Source: DASPXK01 sp035637315 (GTDB lineage: Bacteria > Chloroflexota > UBA6077 > JACCZL01). Taken from it: DNA of 20,515 bases. Location of the stretch: the NCBI GenBank assembly GCA_035637315.1, contig DASPXK010000365.1:1-20515 (forward strand), read 5' to 3'. The notes beneath the pieces are model-generated. The model was not told the DNA's origin. It saw nothing but the letters and a program-made list of their open reading frames with translations, and made no database searches. The position numbers were made by a program, and so were the translations under genes. How positions within the stretch are numbered: the stretch's first letter is position 1; each line of letters starts with the position of its first letter. Below, piece by piece: positions 14,343 to 20,515 of the stretch.

Positions 14343-15317
14343 CTACACGCTCTCGCGGGCCAGCGCCGCTGCCCCTAGCGCCTCCGCGCGGCCCTCGAGG
14401 GCAGCCATTCGAAAGCGGACTGTCTGGGCCGGCAGTCGGAACGCCCGGCTCTTGGCCAGCGCAAAGGCTGGATTCAGCAGCCGCGGGCCGATGTGGGTCA
14501 CTCCTCCGCCGATCACGATCACGTTTGGGTTGAAAATGTTGATCAGCCCGGCCAGCCCAACCCCCAGGTAATGCCCAGCCGTGGCCAGGATCTCGGCCGC
14601 AACCGGGTCGCCCGCCTCCGTCGCCTCCTTGACTTGCACCGCGCTGAGCTCGCCTCGGGCGGCCGACTTCAGGTCCGCGAGCGCCTGGGACCGGCCTGCT
14701 TCCACAGCCTCGTGGGCCATTCTGGCGATCGCCGTTCCTGAGGCCATGACCTCGAGACATCCGTTCATGCCGCAGGAATGGAGGGGTCCCTGTTCGTCGA
14801 CCGTCACGTGCCCGATCTCGCCGGCCGCCCCGTCGGCGCCACGATAAATCTGGCCGTCCAGGATCAGCCCACCCCCGATGCCGGTGCTAACTGTCACGTA
14901 GATCAGGTGGCGTGCGCCCTGGCCGGCCCCGTAGCGGGCCTCGCCCAGCGCGGCCGCGTTGGCATCGTTTTCCAGGAAGGCCGGCGGGCCCAGCTGCTCC
15001 TGTAGCAGGGTCGCGAGCGGGACAGTGTTCCAACCTGGCAGGTTGGGGGCCTGGAGGAGGACACCGCGCTCAAAATCGCATGGGCCCGGCGCCGATATGC
15101 CGAGCGCGGTGAGCTGGTCGAGCTCGAGACCGCTTTGGTCCACCGCGTCGCTCCCCGACTGGCTCATCCGCTGGACGACTGCGTCGAGCCCCTCAGCTGC
15201 TAGCGTCGGTCGATGGTCCTCTCCTAGGACCCGCCCGTTGGAGTCGACGACGAGGGACTGAATCTTCGTCCCTCCAAGGTCGATGGCGACGACCGGGCCC
15301 TCGCTCATCGGATTCAT
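14343..15317 (-). CDS. ROK-family sugar kinase, probable glucokinase
   Basis: ROK kinase of 324 residues, expected to phosphorylate glucose (or a related sugar) with ATP to give the hexose 6-phosphate. The ATP-binding motif DLGGTK is at 13-18, the catalytic base D118 sits in LENDANAAALGEA, the second phosphate motif STGIGGG is at 144-150, and GEIGH (166-170) carries the sugar and zinc ligands. The ROK zinc motif reads H-S-C-G-M-N-G-C-L-E (180-189): the first Cys of the usual CxCGxxGC is His180. C-terminal NPNVIVIGGGV is typical. No N-terminal DNA-binding domain is present, so this is an enzyme rather than a NagC/XylR repressor. ATG 15317 overlaps the rpiA stop by 4 bp and has GGAGG 7 nt upstream within rpiA. 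Position after opcA and rpiA suggests it supplies glucose 6-phosphate to the pentose phosphate pathway. Confidence 0.88.
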   Translation of the reverse strand: MNPMSEGPVVAIDLGGTKIQSLVVDSNGRVLGEDHRPTLAAEGLDAVVQRMSQSGSDAVDQSGLELDQLTALGISAPGPCDFERGVLLQAPNLPGWNTVPLATLLQEQLGPPAFLENDANAAALGEARYGAGQGARHLIYVTVSTGIGGGLILDGQIYRGADGAAGEIGHVTVDEQGPLHSCGMNGCLEVMASGTAIARMAHEAVEAGRSQALADLKSAARGELSAVQVKEATEAGDPVAAEILATAGHYLGVGLAGLINIFNPNVIVIGGGVTHIGPRLLNPAFALAKSRAFRLPAQTVRFRMAALEGRAEALGAAALARESV

Positions 15318-16012
15318 CGCGGGGCCTCCAGCACCTGGACCCAGTCCGCGCAGCCAATCACGACTCGATGGGTCAGTCCGATGAAAAGCCCGTGCTCGAC
15401 CACACCGACGATCGACTTGATCTCTGATGCGAGCTTGGCCGGGTCGGGGATTGGTCCGAACGCGCAGTCGAGCAGCAGGTGCCCCTCATCGCTCACGAAC
15501 GGGGTCGGGGTGTCATCCCCGATCCGCAGATTGACGCTGCACCCCAGCCGCTCCAGCCGCCTGGCGGTTTGCTGCCATCCGAACCGAACGACCTCGACTG
15601 GGACGGGCCGTCGTTCGCCGAGCCTGGACACCAGCTTGCTGTCGTCCGCCACGATGATCTCCTGGTCGCTTGCCGCGGCGACCAGCTTTTCGCGCAGCAG
15701 GGCCCCGCCCCGCCCCTTGATCAATGCGAGCGTGGCCGGGTCGATCTCGTCTGCCCCGTCGACCGAAACGGCCAAGCGCGGCTCCTGGTCCAGGCTGCTC
15801 AGTGGGATGCCCGCCGCGCGGGCGAGCGCCGCGGTCCGCTCCGAGGTCGGTACGGCAACTACATCCAGGCCCTGGCGGACTCGTTCGGCCAACCCCGCCA
15901 GGAATATCTCTGCCGTCGACCCGCTCCCGAGCCCGAGCACGGTGCCGTCGCGGACGTACTCCAGGGCGTGCTCCGCAGCCGCTCGCTTGCGCAGCTCCAG
16001 GTCGGCCACCAT
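15314..16012 (-). CDS. rpiA: Ribose-5-phosphate isomerase A
   Basis: Cytosolic enzyme of 232 residues interconverting ribulose 5-phosphate and ribose 5-phosphate in the pentose phosphate pathway. Family motifs are present in order: phosphate-binding GLGSGSTA (27-34), TSERT (56-60), VDGADEID (84-91) with catalytic-site D85 and D88, KGRGGALLREKL (99-110) with K99 and E108, DDSKLV (123-128), VPVEV (137-141) and FGPIPDP near 185-191. The ATG at 16012 gives the family-typical N-terminus. The open frame continues upstream to 16306, but that part passes through a palindromic repeat and the end of opcA and is not part of the protein. It is 121 bp downstream of opcA and overlaps the ROK gene by 4 bp. 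Confidence 0.95.
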   Translation of the reverse strand: MVADLELRKRAAAEHALEYVRDGTVLGLGSGSTAEIFLAGLAERVRQGLDVVAVPTSERTAALARAAGIPLSSLDQEPRLAVSVDGADEIDPATLALIKGRGGALLREKLVAAASDQEIIVADDSKLVSRLGERRPVPVEVVRFGWQQTARRLERLGCSVNLRIGDDTPTPFVSDEGHLLLDCAFGPIPDPAKLASEIKSIVGVVEHGLFIGLTHRVVIGCADWVQVLEAPR

Positions 16013-16046
16013 GGGCTGTCTCGCCGGCACTAACCGTTTCCCCGTC

Positions 16047-16098
16047 CCCTCCCCGACGCGGAGAGGGGGAGCTTCTCCCCTCTCCGCGCCGAGGAGGG
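16047..16098. repeat. Long hairpin between opcA and rpiA
   Basis: Arms 16047-16068 and 16077-16098 pair at 20 of 22 positions around an 8-nt loop; the inner 12 bp (CGCGGAGAGGGG and complement) are perfect. It fills much of the 121-bp opcA-rpiA gap, ending about 34 nt before the rpiA ATG on the minus strand. The C-rich/G-rich composition resembles dispersed palindromic repeats; as RNA it could tune rpiA expression relative to opcA or stabilise an mRNA end. There is no T-tract, so it is not a typical intrinsic terminator. Confidence 0.65.
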
Positions 16099-16133
16099 TG
16101 CCGGGGGGAGGGGTGAGACTTGGCCGGCCGGCC

Positions 16134-17318
16134 TCACTCCAACCCTCTACCAGGCCCCGGGCCGGCTGATTCACGCAGCAGCCGCGCCACTGCCCCAAGC
16201 GACTCCTGGTAAATGTGGTCCGTGGCGAAGCCGCCGAGCTCCTCCTGGAGCAGCTCCGCGTCTCCCTGCAAAGGGAGGCGGGCGTATCCCTCCAGCCTCG
16301 CCTCACCTACCTCCGCGACTGTGTGCGCTTCTCCGCCGTCGGAGGAACACTCGATGGTGAACGAGGCCTTGTGGCTCGTCCCGCCGGCTTCGATGCTCAA
16401 GCCGCGCAGCCCTGGCGCGATCGAAGTGCCGCCAGGCGAGGCGCTCGTGGCGGCGCGGGTGATCGCCACCTCGATCGGGCGGACGACGTCGAGCGCCTGC
16501 AGGCGCCATGAGCCGGCCGCCTTCAGCGCCAGGTCCCGAAGCTCCCAGCCGAGCCGACTCGCGAGCCAGCCTGCCACCAGCAGCGCCTGGCAAGCCTCCC
16601 CGCCCGTTCGTGGCATGTACTCGATACGGACCCGTTCGATCGAGTCCAGGAGCGCCTGGCGTGACGGCGCGTCGAAGAACTCCGCCGCCATGTGCCGCCA
16701 CGGGGTCAGGCGTGTCCAGCTCAGATCCGCGAAGGCGACCGATTCATGTGCCACGCTGATAGCCGCGTCCAGCTCCGGCAGCGCCTCGAGCGGGGCAGGA
16801 AAGCGGCTGGAGTCGACGATCACCCGGTCACTCACCTCTACGACGTGGTTGTACAGGTCGCTATCGAAGCTCGGGCGACCCGGCCACCAGCTCTGGACCG
16901 GCAGGTTCGGAAGGGCCAGCGTCGCAACCGAGCTCATCACCTGGTGAAGGCCTCGCGCCGGCGCCACGATGCGGATCTCTTCCCAGTACCGTGGTGGCTC
17001 GCCCTCGACGCCGCGCCTGCTGTGGCTCGCCAGCCTGGCTCGCGGCTCGTCCACGTCCTTGTCGGATGTGAGCAGGACTGCGCGGCAGGGATACGTTGCC
17101 GTCAGCGCATCGAGCACGGGGATCAGCTCGTCCGGATCGGCATGGTCCTCGATCAGCACGATCAGCGTCAGGCTGGCCGCTCGGACCAGCGCACCGCCGA
17201 CCTCGCCGCTTCCGGCCAGGCGCCACAGCTCGTTGAGTCCGTCCTGGATGGCCCGCGTGTCCGCCGCCGTGACCTCGCTCACCAGGCAGACGCCGGCAGC
17301 GTCGGCGCTAATGCTCAT
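16134..17318 (-). CDS. opcA: Glucose-6-phosphate dehydrogenase assembly protein OpcA
   Basis: Protein of 394 residues that in cyanobacteria and actinobacteria promotes assembly and redox-linked activation of G6PDH, the entry enzyme of the oxidative pentose phosphate pathway. Recognised by the order of conserved blocks: an N-terminal Rossmann-like part (SLTLIVLIEDHADPDELIPVL), the central LPVQSWWPGRPSFDSDLYNH block (about 150-170), ISVAHESVAFADLSWTRLTPWRHMAA and the C-terminal SWRLQALDVVRPIEVAI region. ATG 17318 overlaps the stop of the upstream receiver-cyclase gene (ATGA), implying translational coupling. The usual neighbour zwf is not in the window, unlike typical zwf-opcA operons. OpcA is followed by rpiA and a ROK kinase, both in the same metabolic route. 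Confidence 0.88.
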   Translation of the reverse strand: MSISADAAGVCLVSEVTAADTRAIQDGLNELWRLAGSGEVGGALVRAASLTLIVLIEDHADPDELIPVLDALTATYPCRAVLLTSDKDVDEPRARLASHSRRGVEGEPPRYWEEIRIVAPARGLHQVMSSVATLALPNLPVQSWWPGRPSFDSDLYNHVVEVSDRVIVDSSRFPAPLEALPELDAAISVAHESVAFADLSWTRLTPWRHMAAEFFDAPSRQALLDSIERVRIEYMPRTGGEACQALLVAGWLASRLGWELRDLALKAAGSWRLQALDVVRPIEVAITRAATSASPGGTSIAPGLRGLSIEAGGTSHKASFTIECSSDGGEAHTVAEVGEARLEGYARLPLQGDAELLQEELGGFATDHIYQESLGAVARLLRESAGPGPGRGLE

Positions 17319-18523
17319 GAGCTGGTGTTTGCGCCGCCGCCCGCTCGGCCAAATGGCCGAGGCCGGCTTGATCCTCGGGCGAAGAATCTCATGGTGAGTA
17401 GCATGAAATTCGAGGGCGTCGCGCCCTTGAGCCCGGCCACGCTGAAGGCCTGAACCGGTCTCACGAAGCCCTTGAGGGTCAAGTCTGGGACCGGCTCAGC
17501 CTTCAGCAGCTCCTCAACCACGGTGTGAACGCGCTGGCTCATGAGGATCTGTCCGTCGTCGGCTTCGTCGCACAACCGCGAGGCCAGATTGACCACCGAC
17601 CCGATCGCCTGGTAGTCCAGTCGACCCTCGAACCCGATCTTGCCGAGCGTCGCGTACCCGAGTGAGATGCCTACTCCGAAACCCAGCTCGTGCCCCAGCT
17701 TCTGCCATCGCCCCGTCAGCTCGTCCATCCGCTCCCGCATCGCCACAGCCATCCGCACCGCTCGCGCGGCAGGATCAGGGCAGGGCAATGGGTCGTTGAA
17801 GAAGATCATCAGTCCGTCGCCCGCGAAGTGCCCGACCGTGCCCTCGAATTGGAAGATGAGGGTGCCCATGGCCTCGTGGTATTCGCGCAGGATTCCCATC
17901 ACCTCTTCGGGCTCGGCCGTCTCGCTAAAGGCCGTGAAGCCGCGCAGGTCGCAGAAGACTACGGCGATCTGGCGGCGGTGGCTCTCGAGCAGCGTCTCGT
18001 CGCCGGACGACACGATCAGCTCGGCCAGCTGCGGCGACAGGTAGCGGCGCAGGCGACCGACCCGCTCCAGCTCCGCAACCTGGGCCTGCACGCGGCTCGC
18101 AAGGTCGCGGTTCAGCTCGGCCAGCTCCGCCGCCTGAGCCTGAATTGTGTCGTGGTACTCCTTGATCCGCAGCAGCGACCGCACTCGCGCCAGCAGCTCC
18201 TGCTGGTTGATCGGCTTGGGGATGAAATCATCGGCCCCGGCTTCGATCGCCTTGACGCGCTCCAGGTCGCCGCTCGCGGTGATCATCACCACTGGCAGCA
18301 GTCGCGTCGCCGCATCTTCTCGAATTCGCCGACACACCTCGTAGCCATCCATGCCCGGCATAACGATGTCTAGCAAAATGAGGTCCGGCTTGTCCGCCGC
18401 CACGATCTGAAGCGCTTCCTGGCCCGAGGTGGCCGCGAGCACCGCGTAGCCGCGGGCCGACAGGATGGCGTCGAGAAGCCTGATGTTCTGGGGTGTGTCG
18501 TCGACCACCAGGATTTTCACCAC
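17315..18523 (-). CDS. Response regulator receiver fused to class III adenylate/guanylate cyclase domain
   Basis: A 402-residue soluble signalling protein. The receiver (about 2-118) has D8/D9, phospho-acceptor D52 (LLDIVMPGMDG), T82 and K103. A coiled-coil linker (about 122-165) leads to a class III cyclase homology domain (about 185-365) with metal-binding D192 (VVFCDLRGFT) and D236 (HFAGDGLMIFFND), and the transition-state pair N312 and R316 (GSVVNLASRL). The base-specifying Lys expected four residues before D236 is His232, so ATP versus GTP preference cannot be assigned. The last 25 residues are Arg/Gly/Ser-rich. The start is GTG at 18523 (another GTG follows at once). The stop overlaps the opcA start. 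Phosphorylation by the upstream hybrid kinase would be expected to control nucleotide cyclisation (inference). Confidence 0.9.
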   Translation of the reverse strand: MVKILVVDDTPQNIRLLDAILSARGYAVLAATSGQEALQIVAADKPDLILLDIVMPGMDGYEVCRRIREDAATRLLPVVMITASGDLERVKAIEAGADDFIPKPINQQELLARVRSLLRIKEYHDTIQAQAAELAELNRDLASRVQAQVAELERVGRLRRYLSPQLAELIVSSGDETLLESHRRQIAVVFCDLRGFTAFSETAEPEEVMGILREYHEAMGTLIFQFEGTVGHFAGDGLMIFFNDPLPCPDPAARAVRMAVAMRERMDELTGRWQKLGHELGFGVGISLGYATLGKIGFEGRLDYQAIGSVVNLASRLCDEADDGQILMSQRVHTVVEELLKAEPVPDLTLKGFVRPVQAFSVAGLKGATPSNFMLLTMRFFARGSSRPRPFGRAGGGANTSS

Positions 18524-18529
18524 GGCCCA

Positions 18530-18910
18530 CTACCCACTCGCTCGTTCACAGTACTCCCGCACTTGCTCCGGAAGGGCCTTGATATCGATCGGTTTCGTGA
18601 CGTAGCCGTCGAAGCCCGCCCCTAGCAGCCGCTGCTCGTCGTCCTTCATCGCGAAGGCGGTCAGCGCGACCACGGGTATCGAGGCCGTGGCGGGCTCGGC
18701 CCTGAGTCGACTGAGGGCCGTGACTCCGTCCATACCGGGCAGCTGGATGTCCATCAGGATCAGGTGTGGCGCGTGCGCGCTCGCCAGCGCGATGCCGTCC
18801 TCGGCGCTCGCGGCCTCCAGCGTTCGGAAGCCCTTGAACTGGAGTAAGTCACGAACGAGCTTGAGGTTCTTCTCATTGTCTTCGACGATCAAGATCAGCT
18901 CGCCGGCCAT
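18530..18910 (-). CDS. Single-domain response regulator (DivK/CheY-like)
   Basis: A 126-residue stand-alone receiver. Acidic D11 (with E10), phospho-acceptor D54 (LILMDIQLPGMDG), T84 (VALTAFAM) and K106 (VTKPID) are in place, so it should be phosphorylatable. There is no output domain, which suggests a phosphotransfer relay or allosteric partner. ATG at 18910 is chosen; in-frame GTG 18913 and TTG 18916 sit just upstream, with GAGG about 8 nt before the ATG. It lies 31 bp after the hybrid kinase and 6 bp before the receiver-cyclase, consistent with a kinase-relay-effector chain from one transcript. The TAFAMKDDEQRLLGAGFDGYV pattern is typical of receivers linked to hybrid kinases. Confidence 0.92.
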   Translation of the reverse strand: MAGELILIVEDNEKNLKLVRDLLQFKGFRTLEAASAEDGIALASAHAPHLILMDIQLPGMDGVTALSRLRAEPATASIPVVALTAFAMKDDEQRLLGAGFDGYVTKPIDIKALPEQVREYCERASG

Positions 18911-18925
18911 CACCAAGCCCTCGGC

Positions 18926-19052
18926 TCTCAGCCGTCAGCCATCAGCTGCCGGCGTCCGTTGGTCTGGCGATAGCTGACTGCTGACTGCTGATAGCTGACG
19001 GCTCGTTCGTGGTCTGCTGATGGCTGACTGCTGATGGCTGATGGCTCGTTTG
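18926..19052. repeat. Iterated AGCTGATGGCTGACTGCTGA-type repeat
   Basis: Degenerate tandem copies built of GCTGA/TGCTGA words (for example GCTGACTGCTGA near 18972-18992 and again near 19020-19040), with inverted copies (TCAGCC, TCAGC) near 18930-18945. The array crosses the 3' end of the hybrid kinase gene and is translated as a Ser/Gln/Ala-rich tail. Such sequences are common as dispersed intergenic low-complexity repeats in some bacterial genomes. Confidence 0.65.
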
Positions 19053-20515
19053 GCAACAGCCGCGCACCAGGTCTATGAACGCTGTCCGATTGAACTCGCC
19101 CTTGCGGGCCAGATAGCTGATCTGGCCGTTGAGCCGCTCTTTCTCTTGCTGGCTCATCGCCTTCGAGGTCAGGATCACGATCGGAATGGGTTTGGTCGCC
19201 GGCTCGGCGCGAAGCCGCTCGACTACCGCGAAGCCATCCACATCGGGCATCAGCAAGTCCAGGATCACCAGGTCGGGCAGCTCTCGTATCGCCACCGCGA
19301 TCCCCTCTTCGCCACCCGACGCGGTCAGCACGCGGTAGCCGGCCGGCTCGAGAACGGCCTGGATTAGATCCACGGCCATCGGGTCGTCGTCGATGGCCAG
19401 GACCTTAGCCGGCCTCTCGAGCGCCGGACCGACCGGGGCGACTCGCCGCAGGGTCGCCAGCAGGTCCTCACGTCTTACCGGCTTGACGAGATACTCGGCG
19501 GCCCCCAGCGCAAACCCCTTTCCCCGCTCGTCGAGCATCGAGACGATGATCACCGGGATATCCGCGAGGGCTGGCTCGGCCTTGGCCTGTGTCAGGAAGT
19601 CCCAACCGTCTAGCCGCGGCAGCATGATGTCGAGGGTGATCACAGCCGGCCGAAGTCGGCGCGCCATCTCCAGGCCTTCCTCGCCATCGCGAGCCACGGC
19701 AACTTCGAACCCTGCCGCGCCGAGGTAAAGCGAGAGCAGGTCGATCGAGTTCTGGTCATCCTCGATGAGGAGCACGGTCGAGGCGCTGCCGTCGGTGAGG
19801 ACGGCGGCCGGACGCGGCGCCTCCGGCGCCGCCACCTCCGCGGCCTGGCCTGCCCGGGCGGGGAACGCGAAGGTGAATGTGCTGCCTCGCGCGAGTTCGC
19901 TCTCGACCCAGATCCGCCCGCCGTGCAGCTCGACCAGCTTCTTGGTCAGCGCCAATCCCAGCCCTGTCCCCTCGCGCTTCGGGCCTGACTGGCGGAACTC
20001 CTCAAAGATCAGCTCCTGGTCCTCGGCCGGGATGCCGATCCCAGTGTCGCGGACGGCGATCTGCACCTCGCCGTCCACCAGTTGAGCCGACAGCTCCACC
20101 TGCCCGCCATCGGGGGTGAACTTGACGGCGTTGGAGAGCAGATTGAAGACGACCTGCTTGATCTTTCGCTCGTCCGCCTCCACGATCCCGATCGCTGGGT
20201 CGAGGCTCATGCTCAGGGCGATCCCGTGGCTAGCGGCGCGCTCCTTGATCATCGTCAGGCCGTTCTCGAGGGCCTCGGGCAGCGAGAAGCTCCCCAGCTC
20301 CAGCTCCATCCGGCCTGCCTCGACCTTCGCAAGGTCCAGGATGTCGTTGATCAGCGACAGCAGATGGCGGCCTGAGCCGAGGATGTCCTGGAGGTACTCA
20401 TCCTGCTTCTCGTTCAGCTCGCCGAACATCCGCTCGATCAGCACTTCCGAGAAGCCGATGATCGCGTTGAGCGGCGTCCGCAGCTCATGCGACATGTTCG
20501 CCAGGAACTCGGACT
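18942..20515 (-). CDS. Hybrid sensor histidine kinase with two C-terminal receiver domains (5' end beyond window)
   Basis: The frame is open to the right edge; the visible part begins SEFLANMSHELRTPL, so the H-box is at the very edge and the sensor region lies outside. The Met at 20495 is the H-box Met and not a start. Numbering from that Met: phospho-acceptor H3, dimerisation helices to about 65, ATPase domain about 75-215 (N-box FNLLSNAVKF, G1 DTGIGIP, F-box FEEFRQ, G2 GTGLGLAL), receiver 1 about 239-352 (D289, K338) and receiver 2 about 363-478 (D413, T443, K465). Residues 482-517 (SHQPSAVSHQQ and similar) are encoded by an iterated repeat and are not part of the receiver fold. It is the first visible gene of the minus-strand block and should feed the two downstream receiver proteins. 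Confidence 0.93.
   Translation of the reverse strand, partial: SEFLANMSHELRTPLNAIIGFSEVLIERMFGELNEKQDEYLQDILGSGRHLLSLINDILDLAKVEAGRMELELGSFSLPEALENGLTMIKERAASHGIALSMSLDPAIGIVEADERKIKQVVFNLLSNAVKFTPDGGQVELSAQLVDGEVQIAVRDTGIGIPAEDQELIFEEFRQSGPKREGTGLGLALTKKLVELHGGRIWVESELARGSTFTFAFPARAGQAAEVAAPEAPRPAAVLTDGSASTVLLIEDDQNSIDLLSLYLGAAGFEVAVARDGEEGLEMARRLRPAVITLDIMLPRLDGWDFLTQAKAEPALADIPVIIVSMLDERGKGFALGAAEYLVKPVRREDLLATLRRVAPVGPALERPAKVLAIDDDPMAVDLIQAVLEPAGYRVLTASGGEEGIAVAIRELPDLVILDLLMPDVDGFAVVERLRAEPATKPIPIVILTSKAMSQQEKERLNGQISYLARKGEFNRTAFIDLVRGCCQTSHQPSAVSHQQTTNEPSAISSQQSAIARPTDAGS

Noticed and set aside
16013..16306. N-terminal extension of RpiA by about 98 residues
   Set aside because: It would be read from the opcA coding region and the palindromic repeat, and RpiA proteins begin near the ATG at 16012.
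1..20515. tRNA, rRNA, CRISPR arrays, insertion sequences or attachment sites
   Set aside because: Reading both strands by eye, I saw no cloverleaf-type CCA-ending gene, no regular repeat-spacer array, and no transposase or integrase motifs.

Overview
The window is GC-rich bacterial chromosome with dense, mostly unidirectional gene blocks, many GTG/TTG starts and several stop/start overlaps. OpcA (the G6PDH assembly factor of Actinobacteria, Cyanobacteria and Chloroflexota), a receiver-linked class III cyclase, ROK glucokinase, and several short palindromic or iterated intergenic repeats together suggest a Chloroflexota-like organism. That assignment is inference; no rRNA or tRNA gene is visible.

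Region 1 (1-2211) concerns carbohydrate use. A MalF/UgpA-type sugar permease runs off the left edge on the minus strand. It is divergent from a secreted GH5-like glycoside hydrolase. A well-formed sigma70-type promoter for the permease lies between them.

Region 2 (2186-10979) concerns export and envelope signalling. A homodimeric MsbA-like ABC exporter (minus) is divergent from a MacAB-type operon: a repeat-rich HlyD/MacA-like adaptor, a MacB-type ATPase and an FtsX-fold permease. A second plus-strand operon follows: a 44-residue single-pass membrane protein, an OmpR/PhoB-family response regulator and a HAMP histidine kinase. The most striking non-coding signal is an array of GTT-type heptamers at an exact 11-bp period upstream of both plus-strand operons (about 4189-4250 and 8463-8513). 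This is the geometry of PHO boxes bound by PhoB/PhoP-type regulators, so the response regulator encoded here plausibly controls itself and the exporter locus.

Region 3 (10980-12984) holds a secreted or surface-anchored protein with an SdrD-B/CnaB-like domain and a papain-like C39 domain. Its longest reading frame starts inside a 26-bp-arm palindromic repeat.

Region 4 (12974-20515, all minus) reads as one long co-oriented block: hybrid histidine kinase (cut by the right edge), single-domain response regulator, receiver-cyclase fusion, opcA, rpiA, ROK glucokinase, a VOC-family remnant and a HEAT-like protein of unknown function. The cyclase overlaps opcA and rpiA overlaps the ROK gene by 4 bp each. 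Multi-component signalling is thus physically and probably translationally joined to entry into the oxidative pentose phosphate pathway. This is the best candidate for an undescribed regulatory system.

A recurrent theme is that short repeats have extended the ends of genes: the C-termini of the ABC exporter, the MacB ATPase and the hybrid kinase, and the apparent N-terminus of the C39 protein, are all encoded by repeat DNA.
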